Positions 10,654 to 21,455 of a DNA stretch of 64,000 nt are shown here, piece by piece; the first letter of the stretch is position 1; each line of letters starts with the position of its first letter. The notes under the pieces were generated by a model. It had not been told where the DNA came from. It made no database searches and saw nothing but the letters and a program-made list of their open reading frames with translations. This stretch comes from Candidatus Streptomyces philanthi (GTDB taxonomy: Bacteria; Actinomycetota; Actinomycetes; Streptomycetales; Streptomycetaceae), in contig CP073042.1 in assembly GCA_018114805.1 (NCBI GenBank), positions 5,935,501-5,999,500 of the forward strand. Reading direction: 5' to 3'. A program made the position numbers and the translations under genes.

Positions 10654-11152
10654 TCAGCCGCCGTCCTCCGGGTGCGCCAGCCAGGCGTCGAACGCGTCGA
10701 GGTCCGGCACGATGACGGTGGCGCAGGCGAGCACCGCGAGGTTCTGGCGCATGGCGGTGACGGCCACCACGGTGCGCCCCGCGCGGTGGGCGCTGAGCAT
10801 CTCGGCCGCCGTGCCTATGCTCGGCTCGTGCCCGGGCAACCAGGCCACGCACACGGCGCTCTCGGCCGCGAGCCGGGTGAGCCGGTGGAAGGTCGCGGTC
10901 AACGCCAGCAGTTCGGGGGCGAACCCGGCGCGGTGCACAGTGGGCGTCGCGGCGTGCGCGGCGAGCGCGCCGGGGTGTTTGGCAAGCCACGCGCGCATCA
11001 GCGCGCCCGGGTCGTGGATCACCGCGCCCGGCCGGCGCCGCGCGGTAGGACTGGTCGGCCGTCTCGGCGCCGGCGCGGGCGCCCTGCATGGTCCCGGCCA
11101 GGAAGAAGGTGCCCGCGGAGGCGGGGTGGGCCGTACCGGCCTCGGCGCTCAC
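10654..11152 (-). pseudogene. Nucleoside 2-deoxyribosyltransferase-like protein (frameshifted)
   Basis: Starts GTG 11152 (MSAEAGTAHPASAGTFFLAG), changes frame near 11030, then continues VIHDPGALMRAWL to the stop at 10654, about 165 residues in all. FFLAGTMQGAR near the start and the later AWLPGHEPSIGTAAEM plus GRTVVAVTAM resemble the nucleoside 2-deoxyribosyltransferase / DRHyd fold (substrate loop, then a GTAxE motif). No exact family is recognised, so this is a fold-level inference. The start overlaps the stop of the upstream gene by 4 bases, indicating translational coupling and a joint function. Confidence 0.5.
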
Positions 11153-12236
11153 TTGCTCTCCACCCCGTAGGCGGGCAGCACCGGCCGGCCCGGCGCGGCG
11201 GCCCGCTGCAGCGCCGCGGCCTCCAGGAGGAACGCGGCCAACTCCGCCACCGGCGCGCTGACGGCGTCGGCGACCAGCGCGCTATCGCGCCGGAACCCGG
11301 GGCTGCCGTACGGGCTGACGGCGCCCTGGCCGGGGCTCGTCCAGGGCATCGGCGTGTAGTACGGGCCGAGCGCCGCGAAGACGGGCGCCGCCTCGGTGAA
11401 GCGCAGCGCCGCCCACAGCGCGTGCGCCAGGTAGTTCAGGTCGAGCAGCGAACACCGCTCGGGCGTGGTGTGGGCGAACCAGTAGTGCAGGGCGTGATCC
11501 GCGTCCCGCAGCGCCTCGTCGGTGGTCCAGTGCAGGTCAAGGGCCTGCTGGTGGCCGCGCTCCTCGCGGTAGCGCTCCACCTGCACGTACAGCGGCAGCG
11601 CGTGCACGGCGGGGCCGACCGGGGCGCGCGAGGACGCCCAGCGCGCGAAGTTCACCGCCTCGGACAGCGAGCCGCCACCACGCCGGGCATGCACGAACTG
11701 GAGCATCCGGTGGTACGCCTCACGGTTGTACGGGTCGCGCCGGTGCGCCTCCGTCAGCAGCCCCCACGGGCCGGGGAAGAGCATCGGCTCCGGCGGGTGC
11801 ACCCGATACTCGGCGAGCCGCTGTTCCTCGTCCAACTGGGCCAGCACCACCAGGCACACCCACGGCACCGGGTCGGCGGGCGCGTTGTGGGCGGTGAGCT
11901 GGCAGGCTTCCCACGCCTCCTGCCATAACTCCCTGGTGTGCCGGTGTCCCGCGCGGTGCGCGCGAACCGCGCGCTCCACCAGCACCCGGGTGTGCATCAC
12001 CAGCGCCGCGACGTTGTCCGGCTTCTCCGAGCGCCAGGCCCGCACCACGTCCGAGCCCGCGGCCGTGGCCGCCAGCACCTGGGTGCGTTGGGTCCACAGC
12101 CCCCAGTCGGGCGTCGAGGCGAGCAGGTCGCGCATGGCCACCCAGCGGCCCGTGCGCACGTCCTGGATCGCGTTCCGCAGGCCGCTGTCGTGGCCCGCCG
12201 GGTGGGTAGTACCGGGCGGAACTCCTCGTCGGCCAT
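11149..12236 (-). pseudogene. Uncharacterised helical protein, coupled to the next gene (frameshifted)
   Basis: Reads from ATG 12236 (MADEEFRPVLP), shifts frame near 12200, then runs from GHDSGLRNAIQDVRTG to the stop at 11149, about 360 residues. It is rich in Ala, Leu, Trp and His with repeated helical pairs (for example WQEAWEACQLTAHN and RDPYNREAYHRMLQFVHAR), which suggests a TPR-like or all-alpha protein. No catalytic motif or signal peptide is seen. I do not recognise the family. The 4-base overlap with the following gene makes the two a tight cassette. Confidence 0.55.
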
Positions 12237-13119
12237 CAGACCACCACCGGGCACGACGCCCAGGCCCCGGTCCTCGCGCCCGGCCCCGGTGGCCGGCGCG
12301 CGCCACGGGGCGCCCCCGACGAGGTGCCCCGGCCGGGGGCGCGGAGGAGGTGCGGAGGGAGCGCGCCCGGGCGCCGCGGGGGCGGTGCTCGGGTCGTGGC
12401 GTGGGGGGCATCGGTCCTTTAGGGTGCGTGGTGTGCGGCGGTGCGGCGTCTGCCGCACCGGCGTGGTCGGCGCGCGGCACGGCTCGGGGTGGCGAACAGC
12501 CGTACGGTCCGCGGTCGGACACCGTGCCGGAGCGGCGGTCTGCCTGATGTTCTGACACTCGGATGGCATTCGTACAGGGAAGAGGCCCGCTAATCCAGTG
12601 ATCGGGAAAACCTACGGGCCGTCGGATCCGCGAAAGCGGGCGGAATCCCGCCACGCGGTGGCCGACTGGGCGCGCGCATTTCCGTCCGAAGGGCGCACGC
12701 GGCCCACTTGTGGTGGCGTTATGTGGATAGTGCGAGGAAATTCGAGAACCCGACACGTGGTAAATCAACCAGCGGCAGACCGAGCCGGCGAGAAGGCGCC
12801 GCCGGGCGCCGCTGAGCTGAGTTCGCGGACGCATGCGCGAACAACTCGCCATGACGCGAACAGCGTTCACCGAGGCGACGGGCGGGCCCGGACCCCGCCA
12901 CCCGCGCACCCCGCCACCCGCGCACCCCGCCGCCCGCGCCCCGGGCCCGGCTCGACCGACGCGCGGCACTCGACCGCACCGCCGCCGGATACCTTTTGCC
13001 CCGCGCGGTTGCCGGACCCGCCGCCGGGCGTCGACACTGCGGCAGGACGCGGACGTGATCAACCCCGGCGAAGGGCGAGGTGCGCCAGTGAGCGGTAGGC
13101 CAGTGAGTGGCGGCGAGCG
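12237..13119. other. Non-coding gap between divergent units
   Basis: No gene supported. It contains the promoters of the 11-12 kb cassette and of the kinase operon, an AT-richer patch near 12540-12780, and a short tandem repeat at 12892-12939. Frames crossing it are Pro/Arg/Ala-rich without motifs. Confidence 0.5.
12892..12939. repeat. Three tandem 16-bp repeats
   Basis: The unit ACCCCGCCACCCGCGC is repeated three times head to tail; the third copy has one A-to-G change. No spacers are present, so this is a simple tandem repeat. Confidence 0.85.
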
Positions 13120-14540
13120 ATGAGCGGGCCCGTACTCGCCGTCGACCAGGAGACCTCCGGGATCAAGGCGCTGGTCATCTGCCCGGAACGGGGCATGATC
13201 GGCACGGCGTACGCGGAGCTGCGCCCCCGGTACGCGGCGGGCGGACTGGCCGAGGTCGACCCGCGGGCCCTGCTTGCGTTGGTGCTGGACGCCGGGCGCT
13301 GGCCGACGCGGGCGAGCCGGTGGTGGCCGTGGGGCTGGCCAACCAGGGCGAGACCGTGCTGGCCTGGGACCCGGCCACGGGGGAGCCGCTGACCGACGCC
13401 ATCGTGTGGCAGGACCGCCGCGCCGAGCCGCTCTGCGCGGAACTGGCCGAACACGCCGCGACCGTACGGGAGATCACCGGGCTGCCGCTCGACCCGTACT
13501 TCGCCGCGCCCAAGATGGCCTGGCTGCGCCGGCACCTGACCCGCGACGGCGTCGTGACCACCAGCGACGCCTGGCTGGTGCACCGGCTGACCGGCGCCTT
13601 CGTCACCGACGCAGCGACTGCGGGCCGCACCCAGCTCCTGGACCTGGACAGCCTCACCTGGTCCCGGACCGCCCTGGAGGTCTTCGGGCTCGCGCACGAA
13701 CAACTGCCCGAGATCGTGGACGCCGACGGCCACGTGGGCGGCACCACCGCCTTCGGCGCCGAGGTACCGCTGACCGGGCTGCTGGTGGACCAGCAGGCGG
13801 CGCTGCTCGCCCAGCGCGTCACCGAGCCGGGGATCGCCAAGTGCACCTAAGGCACCGGCGCCTTCCTGCTCGCGCCGACCGGCGACCGCCCCAGGCGCGC
13901 CGCGTCGGGCCTGGTGAGCTGCGTGGCCTGGCGGCTCGGCGGACGGGCTGGCTACTGCCTGGACGGCCAGGTGTTCGCCGCGGCCTCCGCCGTGCGCTGG
14001 CTCACCGAACTCGGCGTGCTCGCCGGCGCCCACGACCTCGACCGGGTCGGTGGCGCCGTCCCCGACTCCGGCGGCGTGACCTTCGTGCCCGCGCTGGCGG
14101 GCCTCGCCGCGCCCTGGTGGCGCGGCGACGCGCGCGGCGCGCTGACCGAGCTCGGCCTCGACACCGCGCCCGGGCACCTGGTCCGCGCGCTGTGCGAGGG
14201 CATCGCGGCCCAGGTCGCCGAGATCGCCGACGCCGCCGCGGCCGATCTCGGGGCGCCGCTCGAAACGCTCCGCGTGGACGGCGGCCTGACCCGGTCGGCC
14301 CTGCTCATGCAGGCCCAGGCCGACCTGCTGCAACGCCCCGTCGAGGTCTCGGCGCTGCCGGACGCCACCGCGCTGGGCGTGGGCGCCGTGGCCAGGCTCG
14401 GCCTCGACCCCCGGCTGACGGTGCGCGAGGCGATCCCCGCCTGGCGGCCCACGGCGGTCTACGAGCCCCGCGTGTCCGCGGAACGGGCCGCCGAGCGACG
14501 CGCGACCTTCCGCGCGGCCGTGGCGACGCTGCTGGCCTGA
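13120..14540 (+). pseudogene. FGGY-family sugar/polyol kinase (frameshift and nonsense)
   Basis: The N-terminal FGGY nucleotide-fold motif is PVLAVDQETSGIKALV (expected D-Q-G-T-S). Further motifs are LANQGETVLAWDPATG and AIVWQDRRAEPLC, then GLLVDQQAALLAQ, and at the end LETLRVDGGLTRSALLMQ. These fit glycerol kinase or xylulokinase relatives, which phosphorylate glycerol or a sugar with ATP. A frame change near 13307 and a TAA at 13848 break it. That TAA stands exactly where the family has Tyr in KCTYGTGAFLL. The next two genes resemble GlpA and GlpB, so glycerol or a related polyol is the likely substrate of the original operon. Confidence 0.75.
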
Positions 14541-14732
14541 CCACTCAGCCCCCACGAGCCCCGGCCGCTCCACCCCGCGTTCCGGGCCCCCGCCGCCCGG
14601 GCAGCGCCCGGGCCCCGTAGCCTGACTGTGCGAACCGACCGGACCCGGCCCGGCCAGCCGCCCGCGAGGGCACTCCGGGCGACGGGGCCGGCCGGCCCGC
14701 GCGCCCGGCACCAGCGACCAGCGAGGGACCGC

Positions 14733-16200
14733 ATGACCGTCACGACCACCGGCCGACTGCCGCGCGACGCGTACGAGACCGGGTACGACGTTGCGGTCGT
14801 CGGTGCCGGGGTCGTCGGCTGCGCCATCGCGCGCGAACTGGCCCGCCGTCCGCTGCGGGTAGCGCTCGTGGAGGCGGCGGACGACGTCGGCAAGGGCACG
14901 TCCAAGGCCAACACCGCGATCCTGCACACCGGCTTCGACGCCACCCCCGGCACCCTGGAGGCCCGCCTGGTGCGAGAGGGCTACCGGCTGCTGTCCGGGT
15001 ACGCCGTCGAGGCGGGCATCCCGGTCCGCCGTGTCGGTGCGCTGCTCGTGGCCTGGGACGCGGAGCAACTCGCCGCCCTGCCCCGGCTCGCTGCCAAGGC
15101 CGAGCGCAACGGCTACCACGCCATCGGACTGCTCGACGCCGCCGAACTGCGCCGCCGCGAACCCCACCTGGGCCCGAGGGCCCTCGGCGCGCTCGCGGTG
15201 CCGGACGAGAGCGTCATTTGCCCGTGGACCACGGCCATCGGCTACGCCACTCAGGCCGTACGCGCCGGCGTCGACCTGCACCTCGGCTGCCGGGTGCACG
15301 GCGTCGGCGGCCAGCCGGGCCCGGGCTGCGAGGCGTGGCACGAGATCCGCACCGACCGCGGGCCGCTGCGCGCCCGCCACCTGGTCAACGCCGCGGGACT
15401 GCGCTCCGACGAGATCGACCGGCTGCTCGGGCACGACGCGTTCACGGTCACCCCAGGCCGCGGCCAACTCATGGTCTTCGACAAGAGCGCCTGCCACGAC
15501 AAGAGCGCCCGCCACCTGGTGCGCCACATCGTGCTCCCGGTCCCCACAGCGCTCGGCAAGGGCGTGCTCGTCGCGCCGACCGTCTTCGGCAACGTACTGC
15601 TCGGCCCCACCGTCGAGGACCTGCCCGACAAGAGCGCGACCGGGTCCACCGACACGGGGCGGGCGTTCCTGCGCGCGCCTCATGCCGGAGCTGCTCGCCG
15701 AGGAGGTCACCGCGGTCTACGCTGGGCTGCGCGCCGCCCCCGAACACGACGACTACCAGATCCACGCGCACCCCGAGCAGCGGTACGTCACGGTCGGCGG
15801 CATCCGTTCCACCGGCCTGACCGGCTCCCTGGCCATCGCCGCCCACGTCGTCGAACTCCTCGCCGCCGGCGGCCTGCCCCTCGGCCCCCCGCGCGAACTG
15901 CCGCCGGTGCTGATGCCCGCCGTCGGCAACGCGTCGCCGCGCCCCTTCGAGCGCCCCGAACTCATCGCCGCCGACCCCGGAGTACGGCACCGTCATCTGC
16001 CCCTGCGAGGGCGTCACCCGGGGCGAGGTGCGGGACGCGCTGGCCAGCACGGTGCCACCGGCCGGCCTGGACGGGCTGCGCCGGCGCACCCGGGTGGCGG
16101 TCGGCCGGTGCCAGGGCACCCGCTGCGCCGCGGCGGTACGGGCCCTGTGCGCGGCCCGGCCGCCGACCGCACCGCCGTCACCCGCCCCGTGCCGGCGGCC
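14733..16200 (+). pseudogene. FAD-dependent glycerol-3-phosphate dehydrogenase-like (GlpA-type)
   Basis: Starts at ATG 14733. A Rossmann FAD motif VAVVGAGVVGCAIARELA is followed by the DAO fold (KANTAILHTGFDATPG, NAAGLRSDEIDRLLGHD, TVTPGRGQLMVFDK, YVTVGGIRSTGLTGSLA). Near 15990-16130, in another frame, comes a C-terminal BFD-like [2Fe-2S] region: CPCEGVTRGEV and RCQGTRCAAAV. That two-part layout is typical of anaerobic-type GlpA, which oxidises glycerol 3-phosphate at the membrane. Frame changes lie near 15670 and 15990. The exact end is uncertain, because the frame past 16150 merges into the next gene. Confidence 0.72.
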
Positions 16201-17284
16201 GGGAGCGCGAACGCCGTCGGGCCGGTCGAGCGGGGCGTGGACGTGCTGGTGGTCGGCGCGGGCGCGGCCGGCCTCGCCGCCGCGGGCGCGCTCGCCGCGG
16301 CCGGTCGGCCGGGTGGAGGCTCTCGAACAACAGCCGCTGGCCGGTGGCGTGCTGCGCTACGCGCCCTGGGCGTGCGGCGCCTGGCTCGACCCGCGCGCCC
16401 CGCGCCGTGGTCCGGCTGGGCGGGACGCGGCGCGGCGGCTGCTCGACGCCGCCACCGGCGCCGGGGCCCTGGTGCGCACCGGTTGGACCGTCACCGGCTG
16501 GGCGGGCCCGCTGACCGTGGGGGGGCCACCGGGCCCGGCGGGCGCGAGCTGATCACCGCGCGGGCCGTCGTGCTGGCCACCGGCGCCAGGGAGCGCCCGC
16601 GCGCCGCGCGCGGGGTGCCGGGCGCGCGCGGGGAGGGCGTCTTCACCGGTGAGGGGGCGCTCCGCCCGCTGTACGAGCACGGTCAACACCTCGGCGCCAC
16701 CGCCGTGGTCGTCGGGTCGGCGGACGACGCCGGCTACCGGGTGGCGGGCGCCCTGCGGCGAGCCGGCACCCGGCCCGTCGCCGCGGCGCGCGCTGACCGG
16801 GTTCGGCTGGGGCGTCCCCGTCCTCAGCGGCGCAGCCGCCGTGACCGAGCTGACCGGCGCCGGCGGACGCGTGACGGGCGTGCGGCTGCGCCGCGCCGAC
16901 GGAGCGGTGGCCGAACTCGCCGGCTCGGCCGTGGTGTTCTGCGGGTCCTGGGTGCCGGAGAACGAGCTGGCCCGGGCCGCGGGCCTGGCCGTCGCGGCCG
17001 ACCTCGGACGCCCGGCCGTCGACGCCGAGGGCCGCACCTCGCGCCCCGGCGTGTTCGCCGTCGGCGGCCTGCCCCACCCCGCCGGCCTCGCCCGCCACAC
17101 GGGCCCGCGCCACGCCGCGACCCGGGCCCACGCGCTCGCGGCCGCCGTGGCCCAGCACCTGGCCGGCGCACCGTGGCCCGGCGGCGCCCGCCCGCACCCG
17201 GACCCCGCCCGGCGCGACGAGGCGACCTCGGACGGCGCGGCGCACCGCGAAGGGCTGAACGACCCTCCGGCCGGGGCGAGTTGA
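16189..17284 (+). pseudogene. FAD/NAD(P)-binding oxidoreductase (GlpB/HcnB-like)
   Basis: The FAD motif VDVLVVGAGAAGLAAAGALA is followed, after a frame change near 16310, by EALEQQPLAGGVLRYAP. Then come VVLATGARERPRAARGVPG and, after another change near 16795, GVPVLSGAAAVTEL and RPGVFAVGGLPHPAGLARH up to the TGA at 17284. This is the layout of pyridine-nucleotide-disulphide-type subunits that pair with GlpA-like proteins. It overlaps the end of the GlpA-like gene, so the kinase, GlpA and GlpB genes form one operon. GTG 16189 is an approximate start. Confidence 0.65.
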
Positions 17285-17865
17285 CCTCTGGTGCTGGGGG
17301 CAATGGAAGCCGGCCGTGCCCGCCGCGGTCCAGCGACCGTACGGCCCCGGCCCTGCCCCCGCCGCCCGGGGCGACGGCTCCCGAAAGCAACGCCGGCGCA
17401 CGGGCGGCGTGTTGTGCGGAACAGCGGTTGCGCGGGGTCGCGCTCCGGCGCGTACGGCCGGAGCGCCCGGGCGCCCCACGGCGCTCCGGTACCCCGCGCA
17501 CCAGAGTGCGACGGGCGGCGCTGTGGCGGGATGGCGCCAAAGCGGGAACGGACGTACGACGGAATATGGCCGCACATCGAAACACCTCGGCCACGGCGCT
17601 GCATTGGTACGCCACGTGCGTACCTGTGAGCCTCCTCTACCTCATCAGGCCCACTTCACACGCGCACCTAGGCGACGCGACCACGCTGGGCACGGCAGAA
17701 TTCCCCCTGGCCCGCGGCCAGATGCGGATCGTAGATTTCCGTTTGCGTCTTCCCTTCGAACGGGCGATCAGTAATGTCTGCTCAGCAACGGTGCGCGGAG
17801 CCGGACCACACCCCCCGGGAGACCTGGAGAGTACTGATGGAGCGGGCCGCAGTGAGGCGCGAGGC
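17285..17865. other. Non-coding gap before GGDEF/EAL gene
   Basis: No gene supported. It holds the upstream region of the cyclic-di-GMP gene, including a 7-bp inverted repeat at 17606-17624 and an AT-richer stretch around 17640-17800 where its promoter is likely. Confidence 0.45.
17606..17624. promoter_or_regulatory. Inverted repeat, possible operator
   Basis: GGTACGC-N5-GCGTACC is a perfect 7-bp dyad about 240 bases before the GGDEF/EAL start codon. The protein binding it is unknown. Confidence 0.35.
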
Positions 17866-20412
17866 GTGACCGCGAGGCCGAGCGGGAGACAGGACGCGGA
17901 GCCGTGCAGTACGGGGCCGGAGAGCGAGGACGATCGGCTCCGACGCTTCGCCAGGATCTGGAGTCGGGCCATTCGCCCGTCCACGGCGATCTCCATGCCC
18001 GAGGGCGAGTTCGTGGAGCACCTGGTGCCCCTCGCGCGCCGGCTGCGGGACGCGCTGCGCACCATGCCGTTGAACACCCAGCCCGCCTACGAGGTGGGCC
18101 AGGCGCTCGTCGCGGCCCGGTGCGACAGCGCGGGCGGGCTGCTGGTCACGCTCGGCGTGCTCGACGCCTACCTGGTGCTGTAGTACTGCCCGCCCAGCCG
18201 GCCGATGTCGGTGGAGGAGGCCCGGGCCCGGTGCGCCCGGCTCCAGCACGCGCTCGCCGCCGGCTTCGCGCACGCGCTGAGCGAACGGGCCAAGGGCGAG
18301 CAGGAGTCGGTCTCCCGGGAGGCGCTGGCCGCGCGCGCCGCCGCGGAACAGGCTCTGCACGACAGCGAGGCCCGCTTCCAGGCCGTCTTCGACGGGGCGG
18401 TCATCGGCGTCGGCGTGGCGGACCTCAACGGTCAGGTGCTGCTGGTCAACGACGCCGTGGCCCGGATGTTCGGCTGGCCAGGCGACCACCTGCTGGGCGA
18501 GAACGTGGTGGACTGGGCGCACCCGGAGGACGCCCCGGCCGCGATGGACATCTACCACGAACTGATCACCGGTCAGCGCGAGCACTTCCGGATGGAGAAG
18601 CCGTACTACCGGGGCGACGGCAGCGTGCTGTGGACCAACCTCACCGTCACCCTGTTGCGGGACGCGCTCGGCAAGCCGCAGTACCAACTCGCCCTGATGG
18701 AGGACATCACCGAGCAGCGCCGGCTGCGCGACCGCCTGCGGTACGAGGCCACCCACGATGAGCTGACCGGCCTGCCCAACCGCACGCTGTTCTTCGAGCG
18801 CCTTGACGCGGTGATCGCGGGCCCGGCCGCCGATTCCGCGGCTTCCGCCGAGACCCACGGTGTCGACGGAGACCGTTGCCATCCGGCCGGCGCCGGCTGG
18901 GAGGCCGCGGCCCTGGCGGAGGCGGAGGCGATACTGGGGCCGCCCAGCCCGGCCGCCACCGACCCACTCGCCGCCACCGACCGCGCCCCCGGACCCGACG
19001 AGCACGGCAGCGCCGCCGACGCGTGGCGGCCGTGGCGACGGGGGGCGGACGGCGCCGCCTTGCCCGCGCCCGGGGCGGCCTACGGGCCCGGCGACTTCGC
19101 GCGACCTCCGGGCCCGCCCGACGAGCCGGCCACCGACCGCGAGGTGGACGCCGACCGCGCGCCCGGCGCGGGCCGCGGGGCGGACGAGGCGACCCGGTTC
19201 GGCATGTGCTACCTCGACCTGGACGGCTTCCGTGCCGTCAACGACAGCCTCGGCCACATCGTCGGCGACCACCTGCTGATCGCCGTCGCCGAACGGCTGC
19301 AGGGGTGCCTGACCTCGCCCTCGCAGATCGTCGCCCGCCCCGTCGGGGACGAGTTCTTCGTCCTCACTGCCGGGCCCGCCGCCCAGCGCGACGCCATCGA
19401 CCTCGCCGAGCGGATGCTGCGGGCGCTGGCCGAGCCGGTCCGGATCAAGGACCGCGACCTGCTGGTGCGCGCCAGCATCGGGGTCGCCAGCGGAACCCGG
19501 GGCGAGACCACCCGGGCCGCCCTGATGCGCAGCGTGGACATCGCAATGTACCGGGCGAAGGCGGCGGGCGGCAACCGGTACGAGGTCGCCGACGCCGCCT
19601 CCGACGCCCGCGTCATCCCCCGGCACAGCCTCAGCAACGGGCTGCCGGCGGCGCTGGAGAAGGGCGAGTTCTTCATCGAGTACCAGCCGCTGGTGCGCCT
19701 GGAGGACGGCACCGTACGCGGTGCCGAGGCCCTGGTGCGCTGGCTGCATCCGGTCCACGGGGTGCTCGGCCCCGACCAGTTCATCACCCTCGCCGAGAAC
19801 ACCGGGCTGATCGTGCCCCTCGGCCGCTGGGTGCTCGCCGAGGCTGCCCGGCAGGCCCGGGCCTGCCGGGACGCGGGCCACGACGGGGAGCCGCTGCGGG
19901 TCAACGTCAACCTGTTGCCGTGCCAACTGCGCTACCCCGACCTGGTCTCCGACACCGTCGCGGTGCTCGACGAGGCGGGCCTGGACCCCGCGGCGCTCTG
20001 TCTTGAGGTGACCGAGAACGACCTGATCGGCGCGGACGAGGAGGCCCTGCGCCCGCTGCGGCAACTCGCCGACCTGGGCGTGGACATCGCCCTGGACGAC
20101 TTCGGGACGGGCTACTCCAACCTCGCCTACCTGCGCCGCCTCCCGGTGAGCACGCTCAAGCTGGACCGGTCCTTCACGCTGGGCATGCAGCGCGCTCCGG
20201 CCGACCCGGTGGACGTCAAGATCGTGGAGGGCATCGTCTCGCTGGCCCACACGCTGGACCTGGCCGTGACGGTGGAGGGCGTGGAGACCGGCTCGCAGGC
20301 GGAGCACCTGCGCATGCTCGGCTGTGACACGGCCCAGGGCTGGTACTACGCGCGGCCGGGCCCGCCGGAGCGGCTGCACGAACTCGCCCTGACGGACGTG
20401 GCCAGCGGCTGA
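17866..20412 (+). pseudogene. PAS-GGDEF-EAL cyclic-di-GMP enzyme (CdgA/RmdA-like), one in-frame TAG
   Basis: Signalling protein of about 848 codons. A helical N-terminal region (FARIWSRAIRPSTAIS) leads to a PAS/PAC domain (ARFQAVFDGAVIGVGVADLN, ending MEDITEQRRLRDRL). The GGDEF domain begins DELTGLPNRTLFFERL, and the signature reads ARPVGDEFFVL, where VGDEF replaces GGDEF. A Pro/Ala/Asp-rich insert of about 120 residues (roughly 18826-19197) splits that domain. The EAL domain is well conserved (GAEALVRWLHP, LEVTENDLIG, ALDDFGTGYSNLAYL), favouring phosphodiesterase activity. A TAG at 18181 interrupts the reading frame before the PAS domain. Relatives control the timing of sporulation in Streptomyces. 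GTG 17866 is inferred from the conserved N-terminus. Confidence 0.78.
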
Positions 20413-20528
20413 CGCCGCGCTGACCTGCCCCCGGGCGGGAACGCCCGAGGCGGACTCCTGCTCGCCCCCGCGTCGCGGACGGCTGGGCGGCGGCGGGCCG
20501 TACGAGCGGGTCGGACGCGCCCACCCGG

Positions 20529-20571
20529 CCAGCGGGCCGGCCGTTCGCCGCGTGAACGGCCGGCCCGCTGG
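20529..20571. terminator. Bidirectional terminator
   Basis: A perfect 18-bp stem (CCAGCGGGCCGGCCGTTC paired with GAACGGCCGGCCCGCTGG) with a 7-nt loop lies between the converging GGDEF/EAL and DUF779 genes. Confidence 0.85.
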
Positions 20572-20655
20572 CGGCGGAGCGGCCTGACGCACCGTCCGCG
20601 CCAGCCGCCGTCGTGGCGGCACCGGGCCGCCGCCCGGCGCCGGTTCGCGGGCCCG

Positions 20656-21045
20656 TCACCCGTCGAGGAGGGCCTGCTCCTGGTCGGTGAACAGCCGGGA
20701 GCGGATCAGGGACCGCACGTCCTCGGGGGCCTCCACGGAGAACCCGCTGCCCTGCCCCGGCACCACGTCGACTGTCAAGTGCGTGTGGCGCGAGCGCTCG
20801 AACTGCTGGCCCGCCATCCAGAAGTCGATCCGCTCGACGAGCCCGTCCACCGCGAGCGAGGCGAGCAGCACGTCGGAGTCCCCGGTGCGGAACTCGCCTC
20901 TCGGGTAGCACATGGGTGAGCTGCCGTCGCAACAGCTTCCCGACTGGTGGAACATCAGCGGCCCATGCACGCGGGTGAGCCGTCGCAGCAACTCCCGTGC
21001 CGCGTCGGTCAGTGCGACGCGCGAGACGCCGTACGCGTCCCCCAT
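20656..21045 (-). CDS. DUF779 domain protein
   Basis: 129 residues, the normal DUF779 length. The family core is clear: GPLMFHQSGSCCDGSSPMCY with its paired cysteines, then DFWMAGQQFERSRHTHLTVD and PGQGSGFSVEAPEDVRSLI. DUF779 proteins are often encoded beside acetaldehyde or aldehyde dehydrogenase genes and may bind metal, but their reaction is unknown; no such dehydrogenase is in the window. ATG 21045 matches the expected N-terminus. It converges on the cyclic-di-GMP gene and shares its terminator. Confidence 0.88.
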   Translation of the reverse strand: MGDAYGVSRVALTDAARELLRRLTRVHGPLMFHQSGSCCDGSSPMCYPRGEFRTGDSDVLLASLAVDGLVERIDFWMAGQQFERSRHTHLTVDVVPGQGSGFSVEAPEDVRSLIRSRLFTDQEQALLDG

Positions 21046-21455
21046 CCCGCCCTCCCCACCTCATCGCCGTACCGTCCACCCGCGGTGCCAACCCCCCCAG
21101 ACGCGCGCCCCGTCGCCGCGCGTGCGCCGCGGCCGGTGGTCGTCGCACCGGCCCGCGGGCGACACCAGCTAACGGGGCGCGAGGTTGCGAGATAGTTGCA
21201 GAGCGTTCCCTCCCGGCCACGCTGGCCGGTCGGCCGGCGGTCCCGCCGTGCGGCGCGCGCTCCGGCTCGGGCGCCCACCGGGCGGGCCAACCCCCGCAGG
21301 GTGTTATGACGCCATGGCAGTAGGCGCGGGCACACGCCGGTCATACGTTGTGTCCACGACAAGCGCGCAGCGGTCCGGAGCGGCCCGGCGCCGCTCGGCC
21401 CACTGTCCAGAACCTGTCATCCCCCTGCCGTCCGTTTCGAGACGAGGGTGTCCCC
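21046..21455. other. Divergent promoter region
   Basis: No gene supported. It serves the divergent DUF779 gene and the secreted HExxH gene. TTGCGAGATAGTTGCAGA near 21183 is a small repeat that could bind a regulator. GAGG about 10 bases before GTG 21456 is the ribosome site. Confidence 0.4.

Noticed and set aside
12892..12939. Possible CRISPR or clustered repeat
   Set aside because: Only three 16-bp units head to tail without spacers; no cas genes in the window.
13059..15710. 883-residue open frame on the minus strand
   Set aside because: It is the shadow of the FGGY kinase and GlpA-like genes: Arg/Gly/Ala-rich, no motifs, while the plus strand shows clear families.
17782..20622. 946-residue open frame on the minus strand
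   Set aside because: Antisense of the PAS-GGDEF-EAL gene; composition typical of GC-rich shadow frames.
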